In this document: positions 52,515 through 59,659 of the stretch, piece by piece
Numbering within the stretch: the stretch's first letter is position 1
How the letters are laid out: each line of letters starts with the position of its first letter
Program-made: the position numbers and the translations under genes
NCBI GenBank assembly: GCA_036350795.1
Contig: JAZBNV010000137.1
Span: 42,238 to 106,237, forward strand
From: JAUVKT01 sp036350795
GTDB lineage: Bacteria > Bacteroidota > Bacteroidia > Bacteroidales > VadinHA17
Reading direction: 5' to 3'
Length of the DNA: 64,000 bases
Notes under the pieces: generated by a model
What the model saw: only the letters and a program-made list of their open reading frames with translations
Told to the model about the DNA's origin: nothing
Database searches by the model: none

Positions 52515-53093
52515 TTATGAGCAGTATAATTGTATAAGTCTCTTTTTAATCCTGTCGTAGGGGAAAGAATCCGGGTTGGCAATAAAGTTAAAGCCAATAC
52601 CGTCCATCAGCGACCCAAAAATATAAGCATCGGTACCAGGGTCTTCATGGCCCAGCGACTCGAAATACCTGGTCAGCATAGCTATATATACTTTTACCAT
52701 TTCATCAATCCGGCTTCGCACAAGCCCTATTACAGGAGGCTGCAGCATAAGTGAAAAATACAGGGTCCAGAATTTCTTATTTGCTTTCATTGCATCAAAC
52801 ATCAGTACTATAAAAGATTCCATTTCGCCTCGTGTTATAATGCCATCGCGGTTTGGATCAAGCATTATTTTAAGCTGATCCAGGCCATCCTGTATTATAC
52901 TATTAAGCAGATCTTCCTTCGAACTGAAATAATTATACATTAAACCTTTCGATATCCCTGCCCTTGATGCAATCTTACTTATGGATGCACTGTGGTAACC
53001 TTCCCCGGCAAAAAGCTCTAATGCTACGTTCATAATAAGAGAGCGTTTCCCCTTTCTTATTTCCTGAAACTGGTGACTCGTTCTTGGTGACAT
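52515..53093 (-). CDS. TetR-family transcriptional regulator
   Basis: 192 residues. The N-terminal helix-turn-helix reads IMNVALELFAGEGYHSASISKIASRAGISKGLMYNYFSSKEDLL (read as joined segments), standard TetR, followed by a divergent ligand-binding domain. It heads the LolA/ABC/barrel operon and probably represses it: three operator-like sites lie in the 369-base region between it and the divergent GH16-like gene, one of them overlapping its own -7 box. Confidence 0.95.
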   Translation of the reverse strand: MSPRTSHQFQEIRKGKRSLIMNVALELFAGEGYHSASISKIASRAGISKGLMYNYFSSKEDLLNSIIQDGLDQLKIMLDPNRDGIITRGEMESFIVLMFDAMKANKKFWTLYFSLMLQPPVIGLVRSRIDEMVKVYIAMLTRYFESLGHEDPGTDAYIFGSLMDGIGFNFIANPDSFPYDRIKKRLIQLYCS

Positions 53094-53100
53094 GGCTTTT

Positions 53101-53118
53101 TGATTAAACGTTCAGTCA
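53101..53118. promoter_or_regulatory. Operator-like imperfect palindrome upstream of tetR
   Basis: TGATTAAACGTTCAGTCA is an 18-bp imperfect palindrome (14 of 18 positions symmetric) with perfect core AACGTT, 8 bases before the tetR start codon. Read on the minus strand it shares 10 of 14 bases with the site at 53152-53165. Confidence 0.5.
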
Positions 53119-53151
53119 TTTTGCTGATAAAATAAATACCGTTAGTTTGAA

Positions 53152-53165
53152 TGAACGGTTGGTCA
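53152..53165 (-). promoter_or_regulatory. TetR operator candidate overlapping the tetR promoter
   Basis: On the minus strand TGACCAACCGTTCA. It differs by one base from TGACCAATCGTTCA on the plus strand at 53351. It overlaps the end of the tetR -7 box and would cover the transcription start, so binding should repress tetR and the transporter operon. Confidence 0.6.
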
Positions 53166-53195
53166 AATATAAAACAATTTATAACCCCATGTCAA
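53164..53195 (-). promoter_or_regulatory. Full Bacteroidota promoter for the tetR-ABC operon
   Basis: On the minus strand TTG (53195-53193) and TATATTTG (53171-53164) are separated by 21 bases, matching the -33/-7 pattern. The start codon at 53093 is about 65 bases beyond the predicted transcription start, leaving both operator-like sites in the leader. Confidence 0.65.
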
Positions 53196-53350
53196 GTTTT
53201 TTGCAAATTATTTTACCAGAAAGAGTGTATGCTGCTGTTTAACTGAGCTTTATAAAACACATTTTTTTGTATAACTCCTTCCTATTTTCAGGTTCCCTTT
53301 ACGGATTCAAGGCTGTTTCCCGTTAATAAAGATTGCTTTAATATTATTAC

Positions 53351-53364
53351 TGACCAATCGTTCA
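53351..53364 (+). promoter_or_regulatory. TetR operator candidate on the GH16-like gene side
   Basis: TGACCAATCGTTCA, a 13/14 match to the inverted copy at 53152-53165. It lies 99 bases before the ATG of the divergent GH16-like gene. I found no full promoter beside it; TATCTTTA at 53431-53438 is a one-mismatch -7 box. The rest of this 369-base intergenic region holds nothing else I can support. Confidence 0.55.
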
Positions 53365-53462
53365 TTTAACTCTTTTTGCTTCAAAACCTGTACTTTTATC
53401 ATTTTACTTTTTTCTTTTATCATTATTACATATCTTTAACAGAGAATAAAAAGAAGTTTAGC

Positions 53463-54884
53463 ATGGCAAACCTGAAATTAAGCCTGGGATTTATCCCTGC
53501 AACAAGCAAAATTGAACAGGCCGAAACCGACCTGATAAATGAATTTGAGAAACTACAGGCTTTTACCGATTCAGAAGAGCTTAAGAAATATAACGAGCTC
53601 AACGGTATTGTAAATTCTGGTGAATTTAAAAACAAAAAGAAAGAGATGGTAGGACTCAGCTTTAAAAGCTCTGAGGAATATCACAAGGAGATTGAATACA
53701 AAAAACTACAGAAAGCCAGGGATATTAAGCTTTATTTTAAAACCCTTGGAGGCCCGCTTCTGAAGAAATACCAGGAACTCGACGGATCAGATACAATCAA
53801 AAGGTATGAAGACCTGAAAAAAACAGTTGATTCTGCGGCATTTAAACAGAAGCAAAAATCAAAAGAATTCAAGGGCTCTGACGACCAGAAGCTTCTTTCT
53901 GAATTTAATAAGCTGAAATCAAACCCTGACATTAAAACTTATTTCAAATTTAAAACAGGGAAAGAGCTGGCAAACTATAACAAAGTCCACGGATCAAAGA
54001 AACTTGAAAGACTTGAGGAACTGAAAGAATACCTGTCTTCAGAAGATTTTAAGTCGAGAAAAGAATACCTGCTCGACAAAAAACGATTTGAGAAATCAGA
54101 ACTATACGTACAGGAACAGGAATATGAAAAACTCAGAAAGAGTGATGATATAAACTGGTACCTTAAAGTGAAAGACTCAGACAAATTTGATGTACTCAAA
54201 AAGAGGGAACTTACTTTCAGCGACGAATTCGATGGCGAAAAGCTCGACACGAAAAAATGGCTTACCAATCATTACTGGGCCGACAAACTATTCAAAGACC
54301 ACTATTCGCAGGAAACAGACCTCCACTGCTATACAGATAATGAAAATACGGAAGTCAGAAGCAGCCTCCTGCAGATAAGTACCAGGCCGCAAAAAGCAAA
54401 AGGCAAGGTATGGAATCCTCTTCTTGGAGGTTTCAGGCTTAAGGATTTTTCCTATACCTCAGGGCTGGTTAATACAAGCAAAAGCTTCAGGCAGCAATAC
54501 GGTACTTTTAAAGCAAAAATCAAGCTTAACACTGCGGTAGGTCCGTCTCATGCCTTCAGGCTTCTCGGTGATAAGATTACACCTCACCTGGATATCTGCA
54601 GAACAGGAAAGGGCAAGGTATGGGCCGATATTTTCACCAGCGAAAAAGACAATCGCAAAACATCGCTTGGCGCCAGGTACAGCAAGGATTTCTTTATTTA
54701 TTCACTCGAATGGTCTCCAAATAAAATGGTCTGGAAAATAAATGATGTGCCTTTCTATACACAGACCGGGAATTTGCCTGATGAACCCCTGTACATAGTA
54801 TTTACCGGTGGACTGGAAACAGCAATCAGCGGTTCCTCATCAATGGAAGTCGACTGGGTAAGGGTTTATAAGGGAGTAGATTAG
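53463..54884 (+). CDS. Helical-repeat protein with catalytically dead GH16-like domain
   Basis: 473 residues from ATG 53463; no signal peptide, so apparently cytoplasmic. Residues about 20-245 hold three and a half copies of a charged helical repeat of roughly 70 residues, each beginning E-[FY]-x-K-L and containing DI-K-x-Y-x-K and later SxxFK. Residues about 248-473 read like a GH16 beta-jelly-roll: LTFSDEFDGEKLDTKKW, GTFKAKIKLN, SLEWSPNKMVWKIND, MEVDWVRVYKG. The catalytic E-x-D-x-x-E motif is replaced by His375-Leu-Asp377-Ile-Cys-Arg380, so both catalytic Glu are lost. It may bind rather than cut a polysaccharide or another ligand. It is divergent from the TetR operon. Confidence 0.8.
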   Translation: MANLKLSLGFIPATSKIEQAETDLINEFEKLQAFTDSEELKKYNELNGIVNSGEFKNKKKEMVGLSFKSSEEYHKEIEYKKLQKARDIKLYFKTLGGPLLKKYQELDGSDTIKRYEDLKKTVDSAAFKQKQKSKEFKGSDDQKLLSEFNKLKSNPDIKTYFKFKTGKELANYNKVHGSKKLERLEELKEYLSSEDFKSRKEYLLDKKRFEKSELYVQEQEYEKLRKSDDINWYLKVKDSDKFDVLKKRELTFSDEFDGEKLDTKKWLTNHYWADKLFKDHYSQETDLHCYTDNENTEVRSSLLQISTRPQKAKGKVWNPLLGGFRLKDFSYTSGLVNTSKSFRQQYGTFKAKIKLNTAVGPSHAFRLLGDKITPHLDICRTGKGKVWADIFTSEKDNRKTSLGARYSKDFFIYSLEWSPNKMVWKINDVPFYTQTGNLPDEPLYIVFTGGLETAISGSSSMEVDWVRVYKGVD

Positions 54885-54909
54885 AAGATCTTAGATTAAT
54901 AGATTTTAG

Positions 54910-55050
54910 AAAAAGAGGCTGTCTCAAAAGTATAATATTCTTGTCATCCCGAGTTAATCGAGGGATCTAATCATTTGATAATCAAAGCCCTGATTTCTCG
55001 CATTAGCTCGAAATGACAAAGATTGCGCCCTTTTGAGACAGCCTCTTTTT
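54910..55050. mobile_element. MITE-like element with 21-bp perfect terminal inverted repeats
   Basis: A 141-base element. The left end (54910-54930) begins AAAAAGAGGCTGTCTC and the right end (55030-55050) is its exact reverse complement. The interior has TTGTCATCCCGAG and, toward the right, CTCGAAATGACAA, an imperfect inner inverted repeat. No reading frame is inside. The transcript could also fold into a long hairpin ending the upstream gene, since T residues follow the right arm. Confidence 0.75.
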
Positions 55051-55097
55051 TGAACACAATTATGTAAGTTTACAGTATTATTGAAACCGGCTATAAA

Positions 55098-56747
55098 ATG
55101 AAATATAAAAAAATCTTTTTTGCAGCATTTTTGTTTTTATCCCTTGCAGGATACTCACAGTTCAGATCCCAGGCTTTCACACGTCAGGACACACTCAGAG
55201 GCTCAATAACACCTGAAAGAGAATGGTGGGATCTTACTTTTTACCATCTTGATATTAATACCAACCCGGCAGACAGTTCCATCTCAGGACAGGTTTTAAT
55301 TCGTTATACAGTGCTTGAAGAACATAATATAATGCAGATCGACCTGCAGCCCCCCCTTCTTATTTCTTCAGTTAAACAGGATGGCCAGAAACTGAAGTAC
55401 AAAAACGACGGGAATGTATGGTTTGTTGAACTCCTTAAGGACCAGCAACCCGGAAATTCAGAAGAAATTATAGTAAGCTATGGAGGAAGGCCTAAAGTCA
55501 GTCGCCGCCCTCCCTGGGATCATGGCATTACCTGGCAGTATGATAAGAACGGCAATCCATTCTATGCAAGCACCTGCCAGGGTGGCGGAGCAAGTGTCTG
55601 GTGGCCCTGCAAGGATCATATGTATGACGAACCTGACAGCATGAGAATTTCCGTAAGCACACCAGGTAAGCTGATGAATGTTTCGAACGGCAGGCTTACA
55701 TCAATAAAGGAAAACAGCGACGGGACCAAAACATGGAGCTGGTACGTAAGTAATCCTATCAATAACTACGGGGTTAACATCAATGTAGGAGACTATGCAA
55801 ACTTCTCAGAAGTCTACCAGGGCGAATCCGGCCCCCTTGATATGGATTACTATGTTCTAAGCTATAACCTCGATAAAGCAAAAGAACACTTCAAACAGGC
55901 ACCAATGATGATGGAAGCTTTTGAGCACTGGTTTGGGCCCTATCCCTTTTATGAGGACTCCTATAAGCTTGTTGAAACACCCTACCCCGGGATGGAACAC
56001 CAGAGCTCGGTCACTTACGGCAATGGCTTCAGGAATGGCTATGGCGGACGCGATGTAAGCCAGACCGGATGGGGTGATAAATTTGACTTTATACTTGTGC
56101 ATGAATCAGGTCATGAATGGTTCGCAAACAATATTACTTATAAGGATATTGCCGATATGTGGATACACGAGAGCTTTATAGCATACTCCGAGGGCCTCTT
56201 TACAGAGTACTGGTACGGTAAGGAAGCAGGCTTTGAATACCTCAGGGGTGTAAGGAGTAATATTGTAAACGACAGGCCGATAATAGGTATATATAACGTT
56301 AATTCTTCTGGATCAGGAGATATGTACCAGAAAGGTGCAACCATGCTTCATATGATCAGGCAAATTGTAAACAATGACGAAAACTGGAGAAATATTCTTC
56401 GTGGATTAAACAAAGAATTCTGGCATCAGACAGTTACAACAGAACAGATCGAAAAATATATGGATGACAGAACTGACTTCGACCTTCAGCCTGTTTTTGA
56501 CCAGTTTCTAAGGGATACCCGTATCCCAAGCCTTGAGTATCGTTTTCTTGATGGAAGACTTGTTTACAGGTGGGGCAATACTGTAAGAGGATATAATATG
56601 CCGGTAAAGGTTTATCTCGACGGAAAAGAAACATGGCTCAGTTTTAAACCACGCGGATGGAACATCATGGAAGATACTAAACCCTGCAACCTGGTCGTGG
56701 ATAAGGACTTTTATGTTTCATCTATAAACCTGATGGGAGAACAATAA
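55098..56747 (+). CDS. M1-family (aminopeptidase N-like) metallopeptidase
   Basis: 549 residues. The signal peptide ends near AGYSQF. The zinc site is HESGH starting at His335, with the third ligand Glu in DMWIHESFIAYSE about 19 residues on. YPGMEHQSSVTYGNG supplies the GxMEN-equivalent exopeptidase motif in modified form (GMEHQ). The protein lacks the long C-terminal helical domain of E. coli PepN, as in the shorter M1 peptidases common in Bacteroidota. Periplasmic or secreted peptide degradation is likely. Confidence 0.92.
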   Translation: MKYKKIFFAAFLFLSLAGYSQFRSQAFTRQDTLRGSITPEREWWDLTFYHLDINTNPADSSISGQVLIRYTVLEEHNIMQIDLQPPLLISSVKQDGQKLKYKNDGNVWFVELLKDQQPGNSEEIIVSYGGRPKVSRRPPWDHGITWQYDKNGNPFYASTCQGGGASVWWPCKDHMYDEPDSMRISVSTPGKLMNVSNGRLTSIKENSDGTKTWSWYVSNPINNYGVNINVGDYANFSEVYQGESGPLDMDYYVLSYNLDKAKEHFKQAPMMMEAFEHWFGPYPFYEDSYKLVETPYPGMEHQSSVTYGNGFRNGYGGRDVSQTGWGDKFDFILVHESGHEWFANNITYKDIADMWIHESFIAYSEGLFTEYWYGKEAGFEYLRGVRSNIVNDRPIIGIYNVNSSGSGDMYQKGATMLHMIRQIVNNDENWRNILRGLNKEFWHQTVTTEQIEKYMDDRTDFDLQPVFDQFLRDTRIPSLEYRFLDGRLVYRWGNTVRGYNMPVKVYLDGKETWLSFKPRGWNIMEDTKPCNLVVDKDFYVSSINLMGEQ

Positions 56748-56748
56748 T

Positions 56749-57309
56749 ATGACAAGGTGCGAATGGGCCGGAACAGATCCCCTGTATATCCAGTACCACG
56801 ACACTGAATGGGGCGTGCCTGTATATGATGATAATAAACTCTTTGAATTCCTTACCCTGGAGACCTTCCAGGCCGGTTTAAGCTGGATTACCATACTCAG
56901 GAAAAGAGAGAATTTCATAGAAGCTTTTGATAATTTTGATTTCTATAAGATAGCCTCCTATAAAGACGCAAAAATACAATCCCTGATGATGGATGCCGGT
57001 ATTGTGCGCAACAGGCTAAAAATAAATGCTACAATCTCAAATGCCGCTGCCTTTATCAGGATCAGGGATGAATTTTCTTCCTTCAGTAATTATATATGGG
57101 CTTTCACCGGTGGCAGGACCATTATCAACAACTTTAAAAGTATAGATGAAATACCTGCTAAAACAGCATTATCAGATACTATAAGCAGGGATTTGAAAAA
57201 ACGAGGGTTTAAATTTGTGGGTTCAACCGTTATTTATGCCCATATGCAGGCTACCGGAATGGTAAACGACCATATTATAACCTGCTTCAGGCATTCTGAA
57301 GTACAATAA
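56749..57309 (+). CDS. tag: DNA-3-methyladenine glycosylase I
   Basis: 186 residues. MTRCEWAGTDPLYIQYHDTEWG gives zinc ligands Cys4 and His17, and NDHIITCFRH the other His and Cys. ETFQAGLSWITILRKRENF is the substrate-pocket signature. It removes 3-methyladenine from alkylated DNA. It starts 1 base after the M1 peptidase stop. Confidence 0.97.
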   Translation: MTRCEWAGTDPLYIQYHDTEWGVPVYDDNKLFEFLTLETFQAGLSWITILRKRENFIEAFDNFDFYKIASYKDAKIQSLMMDAGIVRNRLKINATISNAAAFIRIRDEFSSFSNYIWAFTGGRTIINNFKSIDEIPAKTALSDTISRDLKKRGFKFVGSTVIYAHMQATGMVNDHIITCFRHSEVQ

Positions 57310-57318
57310 TGATTTTTT

Positions 57319-58743
57319 ATGAAACAGGTTTTTATTTCGCTTCTGCTCCTGTCGATTATTGTTTCGGGCTGCAGCAATACAAAAGAGAAACCAAATTTTG
57401 TATTTATCCTCGTCGACGACCTCGGATGGACAGACCTTTCATGCTATGGCAGCAGTTTCTATGAAACCCCTTCACTCGACGCCCTGGCTTCGGAGGGTAT
57501 CCTTTTTACCGACGCTTATGCTTCCTGCCCGGTGTGCTCTCCAACACGTGCAAGCATTATGACCGGGAAATACCCTTCCAGGCTCAATATTACCGACTGG
57601 ATTCCCGGAGATGATCCTGGTAACAGGAAGTTGCTCGGACCAGGTGACCTGCACCACTTAGCTCTCGAAGAATTTACTGTTGCCGAAGCCCTTAAGTCTA
57701 ACGGCTACTCAACCTTCTTTGCCGGTAAATGGCACTTAGGTGACAGCAGTTTTTACCCTGAAAGTCAAGGCTTTGATATAAATATCGGGGGACACCACAG
57801 GGGCTCTCCCCCGGGCGGATATTACAGTCCCTATAAAAACCCCATGCTGGAAGATGGCCCTGAAGGAGAATACCTTACTGACCGGCTCACATCTGAGACC
57901 ATTAACTTTATCGAATCAGCAGGAGAAAAACCCTTCCTTGCGTTCCTGTCTTTTTATACTGTGCATACTCCCATACAGGCCAATCTTGAGTATATAGATT
58001 ATTATAATACCAAAGTTGAGAAACTTGGTATACAAGGAAAAACCCTGGTAAACGAACATGAAGGAAGTACAATGACAGAGCAGCTTAGACCCGACTATGC
58101 TTCAATGATTGCCGCAATGGATAAAAATGTGGGAAGAATAATGAATTCACTGGTTAATAAAGGACTTGATAAAAACACATACCTGATATTTACCTCGGAT
58201 AATGGTGGGCTGTCAACTCTATGGAAGAATGCATTTCCTCCCACCTCAGTAAAACCCCTGAGAGCCGGAAAAGGATGGTGCTATGAAGGAGGAATAAGAG
58301 TTCCCCTTATAATTGTGGGCCCGGGGATTAAACAGGGCAAAACAGACAGTCCCGTAATAAGTACCGACTTCTATCCCACCATTCTGGAACTGGCCGGACT
58401 GAAACCAATGCCGGAACAGCATGCTGACGGACTAAGCCTTGTTCCGGAATTAAGAGGGAGTAAGATTATAAGAGATGCCATTTTCTGGCATTATCCACAC
58501 TACCACGGAAGCACCTGGACACCGGGGGCTGCAATCAGGATGGGAGACTGGAAACTTGTGGAATTTTATGACTATGAAAAAACAGAGTTGTACAATCTCA
58601 GCACTGATATCGGAGAACATGAAAACCTTGCAGATAAGGAGCCTGAGATCAGAGATAAACTCCTGGGCATGTTAAGGGATTTACAAAGCAAGACAGGTGC
58701 CCTCTTTCCTGAAATAAACCCGGATTATAAAAACCATGAATGA
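57319..58743 (+). CDS. Lipoprotein sulfatase (type I, formylglycine-dependent)
   Basis: 474 residues. Signal with lipobox VSGCS. FVFILVDDLGWTDLSCYGSSF holds the metal-binding Asp pair, and Cys73 in CSPTRASIMTGKYPSR is the residue converted to formylglycine. GKWHLGD and FTSDNGG complete the site. Sulfatases of this kind in Bacteroidota remove sulfate from host or algal glycans. It starts 9 bases after tag and overlaps the next gene by 8 bases. The maturase needed for Cys73 is not in the window. Confidence 0.93.
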   Translation: MKQVFISLLLLSIIVSGCSNTKEKPNFVFILVDDLGWTDLSCYGSSFYETPSLDALASEGILFTDAYASCPVCSPTRASIMTGKYPSRLNITDWIPGDDPGNRKLLGPGDLHHLALEEFTVAEALKSNGYSTFFAGKWHLGDSSFYPESQGFDINIGGHHRGSPPGGYYSPYKNPMLEDGPEGEYLTDRLTSETINFIESAGEKPFLAFLSFYTVHTPIQANLEYIDYYNTKVEKLGIQGKTLVNEHEGSTMTEQLRPDYASMIAAMDKNVGRIMNSLVNKGLDKNTYLIFTSDNGGLSTLWKNAFPPTSVKPLRAGKGWCYEGGIRVPLIIVGPGIKQGKTDSPVISTDFYPTILELAGLKPMPEQHADGLSLVPELRGSKIIRDAIFWHYPHYHGSTWTPGAAIRMGDWKLVEFYDYEKTELYNLSTDIGEHENLADKEPEIRDKLLGMLRDLQSKTGALFPEINPDYKNHE

Positions 58744-59497
58744 AAGCCTTTTCAAGCAGCTTGTACTTGCATGGATAGCACTTGCTGTTATACTTTTCCC
58801 CTTATTACTGAAGGTAAAGGCTCCTTATGGACGGCATACCAGTAATAAATGGGGACCCCTGGTGAATAACAGGGCAGGATGGATACTTATGGAATTACCA
58901 TCTCTTATCCTTTTTGCAAGCCTTGCCCTCACCGGCAGCCTCTACGGAAAACTCTGGCTTTTCTTCGGAGTATGGATATTACACTATACAAACAGGATAT
59001 TTGTCTACCCCCTGCGAACAAGAACAAGGGGCAAGGAAATCCCGCTGCTGATTGTTCTGCTGGCAACATTCTTTAACCTTGTTAATGGCTTTGTAAACGG
59101 ATACTGGCTGGGACACCTGGCGGGGGGCCTGGAACAGGGGGCAGCTGGCAGTGGAACTGTTTCTGCACTTATTGCAGGAATAATATTATTTGCCGGTGGC
59201 TTTTTACTGAACCAGGTGGCAGATAATCATCTTATAAGTTTAAGAAAAGGTAAACAGGGCGGTTATTATATTCCATCTCATCCTGTTTTTAAATACATTT
59301 CCTGCCCAAACTTTTTGGGTGAAATAATTGAGTGGACCGGCTTTGCCCTTATGACCTGGTCGCTACCAGGTTTATCGTTTGCAATCTGGACCGCAGTGAA
59401 CCTTTTACCCAGGGCTGTCCATCACCACAGGTGGTACAGGGATACTTTTCCTGACTACCCGAAAGAAAGGAAGGCACTTATTCCGGGGATCCTGTAG
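58736..59497 (+). CDS. Steroid 5-alpha-reductase (SRD5A)-like membrane protein
   Basis: 253 residues with six or seven helices. The C-terminal half has YYIPSHPVFKYISCPNFLGEIIEWTGFALMTW (read in parts) and RAVHHHRWYRDTFPDYPKERKALIPGIL, the signature of the 3-oxo-5-alpha-steroid 4-dehydrogenase family, which reduces a conjugated enone with NADPH. The N-terminal PYGRHTSNKWGP also matches. The gene overlaps the sulfatase by 8 bases, so the two are coupled. A steroid or another enone lipid substrate is possible. Confidence 0.9.
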   Translation: MNESLFKQLVLAWIALAVILFPLLLKVKAPYGRHTSNKWGPLVNNRAGWILMELPSLILFASLALTGSLYGKLWLFFGVWILHYTNRIFVYPLRTRTRGKEIPLLIVLLATFFNLVNGFVNGYWLGHLAGGLEQGAAGSGTVSALIAGIILFAGGFLLNQVADNHLISLRKGKQGGYYIPSHPVFKYISCPNFLGEIIEWTGFALMTWSLPGLSFAIWTAVNLLPRAVHHHRWYRDTFPDYPKERKALIPGIL

Positions 59498-59517
59498 AGT
59501 GGAGCCCATTTTCCTTG

Positions 59518-59539
59518 TTGTTGATCTCCTGATCAACAA
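59518..59539. terminator. Hairpin downstream of the SRD5A-like gene
   Basis: TTGTTGATC, loop TCCT, GATCAACAA: a perfect 9-bp stem 20 bases after the stop. No T-tract follows, so it is a weak terminator or an RNA-stabilising hairpin. The remaining 120 bases before the DUF4838 gene show only a one-mismatch -7 box (TAACTTTA, 59632). Confidence 0.35.
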
Positions 59540-59659
59540 GATTACTACGGCAGACAAAGCATGGGACGTGTGAGATTATTATTTCGCCCTTCTTAAATCC
59601 TTAAACTTTTTAAATCAAATAAACTTATTCCTAACTTTAAGCTAAATAACATAATCGCT

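Noticed and set aside
51743..52597. LolA-like protein starting at 52597
   Set aside because: That start overlaps tetR by 83 bases and hides the signal peptide that begins at 52504.
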